DNA from: Thermodiscus sp.
GTDB taxonomy: Archaea > Thermoproteota > Thermoprotei_A > Sulfolobales > Acidilobaceae
NCBI GenBank assembly: GCA_015521175.1
Contig: WAOR01000082.1
Location: 1 to 36,480 of the forward strand
Direction of reading: 5' to 3'
Length of the DNA stretch: 36,480 nt
The number at the start of each line of letters is the position of its first letter. Position 1 is the stretch's first letter. The notes below the pieces were generated by a model. The model worked only from the letters and a program-made list of their open reading frames with translations, had not been told where the DNA came from and did not search any database. Shown piece by piece: positions 22,165-29,253 of this stretch. The position numbers were made by a program, and so were the translations under genes.

Positions 22165-22746
22165 GTGGAGATACGGTTCATCCTAGCAGTAGTGTTAATC
22201 ATAGTGATAATAGCCTCAGTATGTATATTACTATACGGTCACAGGGGTGCCGGAGGAATGCTTGCAGATAAAAGATTCGACGAGCTAGTATCCGGAATTC
22301 CCAAGGGGCTTCAGGTAGAGACTAGTGCAATAAGCCCTGACGGCTGGTTCAAGAAGGAATACACCTGCGATGGCCCCGATAAGACTCCCAAAGTAGTAGT
22401 TAAGGGCGTGCCAGACGGGGCAAAAGCCATAGCTGTCATAATGTATGATCCGGACGCTCCAATAGGCACCTTCATCCACTGGCTAGCCGTAGCTCCCGCA
22501 AAGGGAGGCGAAATCACATTTCCAACTAGTAGCATGGTCGAAGGTAAGAATGACTTTAGAAGAATCGGTTACGGCGGCCCATGCCCGCCTAGAGGCCACG
22601 GCCCACACCGCTACTACATACTAGCCCTCGCCCTAGACAAGGATCCCAAGCTTTCGAGGGGCTTTACACTCGATGCTCTGCTTCAACAAGCTAAGGGGCA
22701 CATGATTTCATGGGGCTATACAATGGGCAGGTATCAGAGAGGCTAG
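22165..22746 (+). CDS. Membrane-anchored PEBP-family (YbhB/YbcL-type) protein
   Basis: A 193-aa phosphatidylethanolamine-binding-protein-like domain with an N-terminal signal anchor (FILAVVLIIVIIASVCILLYG). The family blocks are clear: TCDGPDKTPKVVVKGVP, AVIMYDPDAPIGTFIHWLAV (ligand-pocket Asp-Pro-Asp-Ala-Pro and His), GYGGPCPPRGHGPHRYYILAL and a C-terminal helix. It should sit on the outer face of the membrane; substrates of archaeal members are unknown. The frame is open from 22072, but GTG at 22165 is chosen because GGGGGGTG (22152-22159) is five bases upstream. CATATAAG at about 22101-22108 is a probable TATA box, giving a leader of about 36 bases. Confidence 0.9.
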   Translation: MEIRFILAVVLIIVIIASVCILLYGHRGAGGMLADKRFDELVSGIPKGLQVETSAISPDGWFKKEYTCDGPDKTPKVVVKGVPDGAKAIAVIMYDPDAPIGTFIHWLAVAPAKGGEITFPTSSMVEGKNDFRRIGYGGPCPPRGHGPHRYYILALALDKDPKLSRGFTLDALLQQAKGHMISWGYTMGRYQRG

Positions 22747-22764
22747 AAGCATAGTAATTTCTAA

Positions 22765-22788
22765 AATATTTATTTATATAAAAATATT
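22765..22788. terminator. AT-rich inverted repeat between two convergent genes
   Basis: AATATTT (22765-22771) and AAATATT (22782-22788) form an inverted repeat in a very AT-rich stretch between the PEBP and peroxiredoxin stops. On the minus strand it gives AATATTTTTAT, a T-run fitting archaeal termination. It could end transcripts from both sides. Confidence 0.5.
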
Positions 22789-22816
22789 AGATGTTAGTCC
22801 AGGGTCTCCTAACCAG

Positions 22817-23428
22817 CTACCAGTAGGGATACGCGCCCTTTGGTAGCTGGTTGCCAACCTCTCCGGCTATCTTTATACTAGGCTTTACCGTTGGCTTCCC
22901 GGGCTCCCACTGGGCAGGAGTTACCTCGTCTGGGTGCTCCCTGATGTACTGGAGCGCCTTTATCTGCCTGATCAGCTCGTTCACGTTCCTACCCATGTTT
23001 AGGTTTACTATCTCGATTGCCTGGATCACGCCGTCTGGATCGATTATGAACCTGCCCCTGTAGGCTACGCCCTCATCCTCCTTCAGGACGCCGTAGGCCC
23101 TGGCTACCTGGCCTGTTGGATCGCTGCCCATGAGGAACTTTACCCTACCCTTCAGTAAGGGCTCCTGCTTTACCCAGCCCCTGTGGTCGAAGACTGTGTC
23201 AGTGCTCATGCTTAGTACTTCCACGCCCATCTCCTTGAGGGTGTCGTAGGCGTGGCTCATCGCGGCGAGCTCCGTGGCGCATACGAATGTGAAGTCTGCG
23301 GGGTAGAAGCATAGGACTAGCCACTTGCCCTTGTAGTCGCTTAGCCTTACGGTCTTGACGTCATCGTTTACAGGGTCGTATGCCTGGACTTCGAACTCTG
23401 GCGCCTTCATTCCCGGCTGTAGGGCCAT
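22817..23428 (-). CDS. Peroxiredoxin, AhpC/Prx type, resolving Cys replaced
   Basis: A 203-aa thiol peroxidase that reduces hydrogen and organic peroxides. The peroxidatic Cys50 is in YPADFTFVCATELAAM, and the active-site Arg lies in YRGRFIIDPDG. The block that normally carries the resolving Cys (VCPAxW) reads VTPAQWEPG, with Thr170. The only other Cys is Cys40, ten residues before the peroxidatic one. The enzyme therefore looks 1-Cys or uses an outside thiol, although the AhpC-like C-terminal arm remains (ending GNQLPKGAYPYW). ATG at 23428 is preferred over GTG at 23437 because GGTGA lies about six bases before it. A TATA box with flanking repeats is upstream. Confidence 0.93.
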   Translation of the reverse strand: MALQPGMKAPEFEVQAYDPVNDDVKTVRLSDYKGKWLVLCFYPADFTFVCATELAAMSHAYDTLKEMGVEVLSMSTDTVFDHRGWVKQEPLLKGRVKFLMGSDPTGQVARAYGVLKEDEGVAYRGRFIIDPDGVIQAIEIVNLNMGRNVNELIRQIKALQYIREHPDEVTPAQWEPGKPTVKPSIKIAGEVGNQLPKGAYPYW

Positions 23429-23454
23429 CGCTATCACCGTCTACTCCGTCGTTG

Positions 23455-23485
23455 AAACCAGTCTATATATGTGTTAAACCAGTTT
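23455..23485 (-). promoter_or_regulatory. Peroxiredoxin promoter with repeats around the TATA box
   Basis: AAACCAGT occurs at 23455-23462 and again at 23476-23483, 21 bp apart (two helical turns), on either side of TATATAT (23464-23470). The second copy is part of the palindrome AAAC-CA-GTTT (23476-23485). The TATA box would start transcription near 23441, about 13 bases before the ATG. The arrangement is what an operator for a dimeric or tetrameric regulator would look like; a redox regulator is a guess. Confidence 0.5.
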
Positions 23486-23623
23486 CGACACAGATACAAT
23501 TTCGGGTAAAGCTTTAATTTCCAGGCGAGACACATGTATACAATAAACTCCTCAATTCTCGGACAACCCCAGGGTGAGTAGCGTCGACAAGGCCGTGATC
23601 TCCCAGGGGATCGAAGGATTGAG

Positions 23624-23701
23624 TGGTGGGGCCGCGGGGATTTGAACCCCGGACCACGGGGGCCCAAGCCCCGCATCCTAGCCAGGCTAGACGACGGCCC
23701 C
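23624..23701 (-). tRNA. tRNA-Pro (anticodon UGG)
   Basis: Read on the minus strand, the acceptor stem is GGGGCCG / CGGCCCC. The D arm is GUCU / GGAU around AGCCUGGCUA. The anticodon stem CGGGG / CCCCG carries the loop CUUGGGC, anticodon UGG at positions 34-36. The T arm is CGGGG-UUCAAAU-CCCCG. The variable loop is five bases (UGGUC). The discriminator is A, and CCA is encoded at 23624-23626. No intron is needed for the fold. The anticodon reads CCA and probably other CCN proline codons. There is no integrase or duplicated 3' end nearby to suggest an inserted element. Confidence 0.93.
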
Positions 23702-23745
23702 ACTAGTGGAGGCTTGCCCATTTCTGTTGGTTTCCTTATGGGGAG

Positions 23746-23755
23746 TTATAAAAAG
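23746..23755 (-). promoter_or_regulatory. TATA box of the tRNA-Pro gene
   Basis: CTTTTTATAA on the minus strand lies about 45-54 bases before the first base of the mature tRNA. It would start a precursor with a 5' leader of about 24 bases for RNase P to remove. Confidence 0.55.
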
Positions 23756-23804
23756 AGTGTGTGGGTCTGGACCCGACTTTCCGGGTTACTATGCTTGAGT
23801 GGCT

Positions 23805-25901
23805 TCACCTTTTCACTGCTATTGCTATTATTGCGATAACTATTAGGACTATTATTGTAGCCGCTATTATTGTTCCAGTGTAGTTGCCCTGCTTTGCTTG
23901 TGCTGCTTGGCTTGTGGTCCCTGTTGTTGGTGTTTGCTGTGTGGTTGTGGTTGTTGTCTGGCTTGTCGTGGTTGTTGGTTTGGGTCCTGCTAGGTTTATT
24001 GTTAGTGTTTTCTCTGTTGTGTGGCCTGCGTAATCTTTGGCTGTGATTCTTATTTGGAGTGTTGCCTGTGTCTTGCTTATTACCTTGAAGGTTGCTAGGT
24101 AGGTGTTTTCACCGTATTTTTCTAGGTGGAACCCGGCTAGCTTCCCGTTAGACACTTTAGCGCTGGCTTTTACAGTACTGATGCCCCATCCCTGGTCTTC
24201 CACTTGAATGTACGCTTTTGTCGTCATGTTTACTTTGGGTGTTCGTGGTAGGACTGCTTTGAGCTGGATGCTCGGGGGCTGGGTGTCTTCTATGGTGTAG
24301 AGGGCTATTGATAGGCTTGACTTTGCTGGGAGGGTTATGTGAAGCGCTACGAAGGTCCTGTTCAGCTCGGGGACACGGAGCTGGTCTACAAGGCTTGCCT
24401 TGGCTCCTCCGGTCGTGTTGAGGACTTGTAGGTGTACTTTGTAGTCTTTAGGCCAGGGGAGTGGTAGGATGACTGTTTTACTGGTCTTGAAGTAGGGTAG
24501 GTTATTGTAGAGTTGGAGTATGAGGGCGTCTTCTCCCTCGTGGATCTCACCGAAGATATAGGTGTCGCCGAACTTGTCCTTGATCCAGTGGTCGGTGTAC
24601 TGGGGCATTGTTACTGGGATTGCATTGTAGACCTTGGTTCTGCTAGCATTCTTGTATCCTATGAACCATGGTGGTGCTAGGGGGTAGGTGAAGTTGCCTG
24701 TCTCGGTGTTGAAGTCGAATACTTGGAGTCCCTGATAGGTCCCTGTGCCGTGTGCTAGGGTTGTGGTTGTCTGGAAGTATGTTGTGGTCCCTGTCCTAGC
24801 CGAGTGGTAGACTACGTACTGGTCCCTGTGTATGTGGCCGGCCAGGACCATTGTCACATTGTAATCCTCTACGAGCCGGAGGAAGTATCTTGTAGCGGTT
24901 AGGTTCCCTCCCCAGTAGTAGCTGAGCACGCTGTTATGGTCCTTGTGGGGGTCCCCCAGTAGCGTGGTATTGGCGGTGCTACTAGTTGTTATCGAGCCTT
25001 GGTAGTAGAAGACGGGGTGGTGCATCATTATTATCTTGTAGGGAACGTTCTTGTACTCTGACAGGGTATTCTTTAGGAAGACGAGGTCGCTCCAGGAGGG
25101 GTAACCGTTCTCACCATCCGTATTAATATAAACTATGAGTATCTTCCCGCCGAGCACGATATAGCCGTGGGTCTGCTCGTAGTATCGGACGAAGTTGCTA
25201 TTAGGGTAATCATGATTGCCCGGGTTTAGGATCTCCGGTACTGGGTAGGCGAAGGTATACCTGTAGGCTAGAGAGTTAATGTATTGTGTCGAGGCCTGAG
25301 TGTCTGCCTCGTCACCAGTGTCGAGGATGACAGTTACGTTAGCCAACTGTGAGAACAGAAAGCCTGTGAACCTACGGTACTGGCCAATAGTGGGGCTGGG
25401 GGTTCCTGCCCCGAAGTGAAGGTCGCTTATATGCATGAATCTTATTGTCTTGGGTAGGCTTATTGGCGAGGATAATACCCATACACTCCTTATTGATGCG
25501 CCGTGGGAGCCGTCCGTATAGGTTAATAGTAGGTCGTAGAGGCCGTCCTCGATGGTGGAAGGGACCCCTATCTTATAAGCAGTATCGTTTATCTTTTCAA
25601 CCGTGGCTTGGGCCTCTACTTTAACGAGTTTACCGTTGGAGAGTTTTACTTTGAGGAGGCTGGCCGATTTTATGCCGCCGTGCTTTGTAGACTTCAATAT
25701 GACAGTAAAGGTGTCTCCTGGTTTAACTATGGCTGGGAGACCGGGTCCTATGTTTAGGAACGGGTTGGGTATTCCCGTCTGGGACAGTGGGGGTATCGTC
25801 GCCGTTGTCCCTGCATGGGTTAGGGTTTGGGGTACTGCATAGGGTATTGTTAGGAGGATTATTGCGAGAAATGCTATACCTTTAGGGATTCGGGGTTTCA
25901 T
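23805..25901 (-). CDS. Exported, C-terminally anchored metallophosphoesterase
   Basis: A 698-aa surface enzyme. A signal peptide (about residues 8-25) is followed by a beta-rich domain to about 150, then a calcineurin-like phosphoesterase domain with all metal motifs: DLHFG (160-164), GDEAD (196-200), PGNHDYP (227-233), MMHHP (291-295) and GHIHRD (354-359). Beta-sandwich modules follow (VEDQGWGISTVKASA and similar), then a Thr/Gln-rich stalk at about 645-670 and a terminal helix (TIIAATIIVLIVIAIIAIAVKR). Many NxS/T sites suggest glycosylation. It should cleave phosphate esters on the outer cell face; the substrate is unknown. The ATG follows GGTAG; CTTTTTAAC (about 25938-25946) is a possible TATA box. 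Confidence 0.9.
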   Translation of the reverse strand: MKPRIPKGIAFLAIILLTIPYAVPQTLTHAGTTATIPPLSQTGIPNPFLNIGPGLPAIVKPGDTFTVILKSTKHGGIKSASLLKVKLSNGKLVKVEAQATVEKINDTAYKIGVPSTIEDGLYDLLLTYTDGSHGASIRSVWVLSSPISLPKTIRFMHISDLHFGAGTPSPTIGQYRRFTGFLFSQLANVTVILDTGDEADTQASTQYINSLAYRYTFAYPVPEILNPGNHDYPNSNFVRYYEQTHGYIVLGGKILIVYINTDGENGYPSWSDLVFLKNTLSEYKNVPYKIIMMHHPVFYYQGSITTSSTANTTLLGDPHKDHNSVLSYYWGGNLTATRYFLRLVEDYNVTMVLAGHIHRDQYVVYHSARTGTTTYFQTTTTLAHGTGTYQGLQVFDFNTETGNFTYPLAPPWFIGYKNASRTKVYNAIPVTMPQYTDHWIKDKFGDTYIFGEIHEGEDALILQLYNNLPYFKTSKTVILPLPWPKDYKVHLQVLNTTGGAKASLVDQLRVPELNRTFVALHITLPAKSSLSIALYTIEDTQPPSIQLKAVLPRTPKVNMTTKAYIQVEDQGWGISTVKASAKVSNGKLAGFHLEKYGENTYLATFKVISKTQATLQIRITAKDYAGHTTEKTLTINLAGPKPTTTTSQTTTTTTQQTPTTGTTSQAAQAKQGNYTGTIIAATIIVLIVIAIIAIAVKR

Positions 25902-25985
25902 GCTACCACTCGTGTGGGAGGAGGCTGGAGGTTTGGAGTTAAAAAGAAAGGGTGAGTATGGATTTCTTTCTTAGAGGTTATTGTT

Positions 25986-27116
25986 TTACTTCTTTAGGAA
26001 GTATACTGCTCCGGCTATTATTATAATGATTATGATGATTGCTCCGATGATTAGGCCAGTGTTGCTGCCGCCCTTAGCCTGGCCTGCAGTGGTACTGCTT
26101 GTAGCGGCTGGGCTCGTGGTTGCTGGCGCCGAGGATGTAGTGCTTGTGGTACTCGTTGTCGCTGCTGTAGTCGTGGTAGTTGCGTGTACTGTTGCGAGTA
26201 CGTGTAGCTCTAGCCACTGGAACCACTTGATCATGTTAGTCACGAACTTCGGCCCGTCTAGCTTCACGCCATGGTACTCCGGGCTCCATGTGGGCTCGTA
26301 GTCGCCGTAAGGGCTCTCGCCGCTCACAACTATCACGTCCTTCATGTCCTTGTGGTACTCTGCGGCGATGAAGACGAAGGTGAAGTTACCGGCTCCTTTA
26401 CCGTAGTCTAGTGGGTCGTATACGAGTGGGGCAGGCGGGTTGTTGTCTCCGATATAGCTGGTGTTATAGGACCAGGCTATTCTTACTAGGCCTGGGAAGG
26501 TCTCCTTGGTAATGTCGTGAGCTTTCCCGTTCTCGTCTACCCATATGAGTGGAGCGGGGCCGTGGGCCAGTATTGGTCGTGTGATGCCCTGACTGATTAT
26601 GCTCGTGTTGAGTTCTGGCACGTTGTCAGGTTTGACCTGGACAAGCACCCTGTAGAAGGCTCCAGCGTTGTGGATGTCATCGTAGAAGCTCGCGTACTCA
26701 ACCCTGAGCTTGGCTCCTATGTACTGTAGCAGGTCGTTCACGTATTCCTGGGTCTTGTACCCGTTACCATAGTCGCTGTCTCCGGCGACCCAGAGAATGC
26801 GGCCACCGTCCTGTAGCCACTTGGCGATGGCGTCCATCTCGTCTGGCGAGAAAGCTACGGTTGGCTGACCGATTATAAATACGTCAATATTCTTTAGCAT
26901 ATCATAGGTTATAGGCCCTTTGGTAATATTCACCCATTTGACAAAGGTTATGTTACCCTGAATATAGCCGAGGTATTTCTCGCTCTCGCCATGCGAGAGG
27001 TCCACTGCGACTGTAATCTTCTTCGTGGCAGCATGGGCGACGAGTGCGTGGGAGAAGGCTAGTGGAGCGGCGACGAAGAGGGCGATCATTACTATGCCCA
27101 GAATTGCCTTCTTCAT
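25986..27116 (-). CDS. Exported ThuA/GATase-like protein with C-terminal anchor
   Basis: A 376-aa surface protein of uncertain function. ATG at 27116 is chosen, 13 codons inside the longest frame, because it follows GGGGGAA and begins a good signal peptide (MKKAILGIVMIALFVAA, cleavage probably after AHA). The body opens with ITVAVDLSHGESEKYLG and has DVFIIGQPTVAFSPDEMDAI and WLQDGGRILWVAGDSD, the pattern of DUF4350/GldG-like or ThuA-like glutamine-amidotransferase folds; there is no obvious catalytic Cys. A Thr/Ser/Ala stalk at about 320-350 and GQAKGGSNTG precede a helix of almost pure Ile and the tail FLKK. CTTTAAAT at 27165-27172 is a probable TATA box. It lies between the phosphoesterase and the divergent ABC importer genes. 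Confidence 0.7.
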   Translation of the reverse strand: MKKAILGIVMIALFVAAPLAFSHALVAHAATKKITVAVDLSHGESEKYLGYIQGNITFVKWVNITKGPITYDMLKNIDVFIIGQPTVAFSPDEMDAIAKWLQDGGRILWVAGDSDYGNGYKTQEYVNDLLQYIGAKLRVEYASFYDDIHNAGAFYRVLVQVKPDNVPELNTSIISQGITRPILAHGPAPLIWVDENGKAHDITKETFPGLVRIAWSYNTSYIGDNNPPAPLVYDPLDYGKGAGNFTFVFIAAEYHKDMKDVIVVSGESPYGDYEPTWSPEYHGVKLDGPKFVTNMIKWFQWLELHVLATVHATTTTTAATTSTTSTTSSAPATTSPAATSSTTAGQAKGGSNTGLIIGAIIIIIIIIAGAVYFLKK

Positions 27117-27451
27117 GAGATTCCCCCTGACAGGTTCTCGATTAAACCGGGCCAAACCAATGCCATTTAAAGGATTCCGCCTCGGTAACAGCTATCAATA
27201 CAAATAGCATGAAGGGAGAGAAGTCATACCCTCGCATACCCTACAGCTAGTAATGCCGTGCTTTAACCGGGAAAGAGCCCCTACTTTTAGATAGGCAAAT
27301 GAAATCTCCCATGTAGGCCCACGAGGCGCCAAGCATTTTCGGACTCTGGTAGGATAAGTTTGGGTGAATAGTACTACCAGTGAAGGAGGAGTATTAGCCT
27401 TTGGGACCGCGAAAAAGCGCTTAATCCCTCTCAGGGTACCCGCCTAATTCC
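27117..27451. promoter_or_regulatory. Divergent control region between surface-protein and ABC importer genes
   Basis: This 335-bp stretch is the longest gene-free part of the window. It holds a TATA box for the minus gene (27165-27172), an inverted repeat GCTAT/ATAGC (27191-27195, 27204-27208), a direct repeat CATACCCT at 27225-27232 and 27235-27242 (10-bp period), and an inverted repeat CTGGTAG (27346-27352) / CTACCAG (27374-27380). CGCTTAAT (27417-27424) is a weak TATA candidate for the importer, giving a nearly leaderless ATG at 27452. No ORF or RNA gene was recognised. Confidence 0.45.
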
Positions 27452-29110
27452 ATGGTGAGACCGTTGAGGAGCGCTCTGGCTCTGGTACTCCTAGCCCTAC
27501 TCCTAGCATCACCGCTCCTCGTTGCCACGCACGCCAAGGCAGCTACGCAACAATGGCCTTGGGGTAATGCTAAAGAGCCCTTCCCCTGGCTAAGCTATCT
27601 TAAGAGCCTCCCCCACAAGGAGGGAGTGACTCTAGTAATTATCACTAGGCACGAGTCAACGATCCTCGAGAAGACGAGGGAAAAATTCCTAAACTCGCCT
27701 GTTGCAAAGGAGCTAGGAATAAAGAACATTCAGTTCGTCCAGGCCGGCCCCGAGCAGTGGGAAACCTATATTAAGAAAAGCATAGAGAGGGGTAGGCCGA
27801 TCGACGTGGCATGGGGCGGTGGTCCCACACTTTTCAACTATATTGACAGCCTCGGATATCTCGAGCCTATCAACGTGAAGGCGCAGCCAGCCTACTGGGC
27901 CATACTCTACGAGATGTCTAAGATCCCGAAGACTATTGCAGGAGTACCTACCTATAAGAATGGCACAGACGGGTACATCCACTGGATAGGCGCTGCCATT
28001 AGTAGCTTCGGAATCACCGTTAACCACAAGGTTCTCAAAGAATACAACCTGCCCACGCCCGAGACGTGGGCTGACTTAACGAAGCCCATCTACGCCAAGG
28101 AGCTACCAGCCACGCCACTAATAGGTATTGCGGACCCGACAATGAGCACGAGCAACACTAGGATGTACGAGATTGTCCTCCAAGCCTACGGCTGGGACCA
28201 GGGCTGGAAGATACTAACACTAATGGCCGCTAACTCCAAGATCTATGATTCAAGTAGCGGCGTAAGGGACGCAGTAATACTCGGTGACATAGCCGCTGGT
28301 ATAACGATAGACTTCTATGGTTACACCGCTATGCACCAGAACCCAGCTTGCGAGTACATCCTGCCGAAGGGCCTCACAATAGTCAACGCAGACCCAATAG
28401 CGATAATCAAAGGTACCCGCTACCCTGTGCAAGCCGCGGCATTCGTTGCATGGGTACTAAGCGAGTACGGCGGCCAGCAAATATGGCTAGACCCGGACAT
28501 TAACAGGCTACCAATTAATCCTCACGTTTTCAACACTACAATAGGAAAGGAGAGGAAAGACCTACTCCAGGCCTACAAGACAGCTACGACCACCAAGGGA
28601 ATACCATTCAATGAAACACTCGCAAGCTACACTGAGAGGCCAATGCAGTTCTACTTCAAGGCAACCCTAGTCAACGCGCACGACGCTCTCCAAAGGGCCT
28701 GGGCAGCCATCGCTAAGGCATACCTCCAAGGCAAGATCACGAAGGAACAGTTCAACAAGCTCGTAAACCTGTTAACTCAGCCCTTCAAGTTCAAGGACCC
28801 CGTTACTGGTCAAATGGTCACATTCACTAAGGAGTATGCTATAAAGATAAACAAGAAGATCTCCAACCCAAGCATATACCAGGCACTAATGAGCGAGTGG
28901 GAAGACGGTGCCAGGCACAGGTATCAGAACGCCTATCAGGCCCTACAGCAGATACTACAGGGCGGCCAGGCCTCGAGTACGAGCACTACAGGTACTCAAA
29001 CCACCACGCAAGGAAAGGCTAAGGGCGGAACTAGTACGACTGAGCTAGCTATAGCAATAATCGTGATAATAATTATAATTGCTGGAGCCGCAGTGGTACT
29101 AAGAAAGTAG
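27452..29110 (+). CDS. Membrane-tethered ABC transporter substrate-binding protein
   Basis: A 552-aa extracellular solute receptor of the iron/thiamine/2-aminoethylphosphonate type (periplasmic binding protein-like II fold). The signal peptide is about residues 1-31. The receptor body starts with EGVTLVIITRHESTILEKT and includes DVAWGGGPTLFNYIDSLGYLEPI, AAISSFGITVNHKVL and AAFVAWVLSEYGGQQIW, all typical of this class. An extra helical region of about 120 residues follows. A Thr-rich stalk, GKAKGGTSTTE, a poly-Ile helix and the tail LRK anchor it in the membrane, in place of the lipid anchor used by bacteria. The next two genes encode the permease and ATPase. The ligand cannot be told from sequence. 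Confidence 0.87.
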   Translation: MVRPLRSALALVLLALLLASPLLVATHAKAATQQWPWGNAKEPFPWLSYLKSLPHKEGVTLVIITRHESTILEKTREKFLNSPVAKELGIKNIQFVQAGPEQWETYIKKSIERGRPIDVAWGGGPTLFNYIDSLGYLEPINVKAQPAYWAILYEMSKIPKTIAGVPTYKNGTDGYIHWIGAAISSFGITVNHKVLKEYNLPTPETWADLTKPIYAKELPATPLIGIADPTMSTSNTRMYEIVLQAYGWDQGWKILTLMAANSKIYDSSSGVRDAVILGDIAAGITIDFYGYTAMHQNPACEYILPKGLTIVNADPIAIIKGTRYPVQAAAFVAWVLSEYGGQQIWLDPDINRLPINPHVFNTTIGKERKDLLQAYKTATTTKGIPFNETLASYTERPMQFYFKATLVNAHDALQRAWAAIAKAYLQGKITKEQFNKLVNLLTQPFKFKDPVTGQMVTFTKEYAIKINKKISNPSIYQALMSEWEDGARHRYQNAYQALQQILQGGQASSTSTTGTQTTTQGKAKGGTSTTELAIAIIVIIIIIAGAAVVLRK

Positions 29111-29196
29111 GGGGTTGCTAAGAGGCTCCTCACAACTCATTATCCTCCTCCTTTTTAATTCCCCACAGGGCAAAACCAGTCATTATCCGGAGCGAA

Positions 29197-29213
29197 GCCT
29201 GGAGAAGCCAGGC
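29197..29213 (+). promoter_or_regulatory. Hairpin between the binding-protein and permease genes
   Basis: GCCTGG (29197-29202) and CCAGGC (29208-29213) form a 6-bp GC-only stem with a 5-base loop, about 40 bases before the permease start. The 143-base gap also has CCTTTTTAATT at about 29150-29160, usable as a T-rich terminator or as a TATA box. Together they could set a high ratio of binding protein to permease. Confidence 0.35.
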
Positions 29214-29253
29214 GCCTCAAAGGGTCACTCACCCTCGGGGTTGGTGAAACATC

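Noticed and set aside
23600-23720. tRNA-Pro as an integration site
   Set aside because: No integrase, no repeated 3' tRNA end, and ordinary genes on both sides.
23434-23721. 95-codon ORF on the minus strand over the tRNA
   Set aside because: It reads straight through tRNA-Pro and the peroxiredoxin promoter and has no recognisable domain; a chance frame.
27181-27260. Possible CRISPR-like or C/D box RNA signals in the long gap
   Set aside because: Only two 8-bp repeat copies 10 bp apart, with no spacers, and no RUGAUGA/CUGA boxes.
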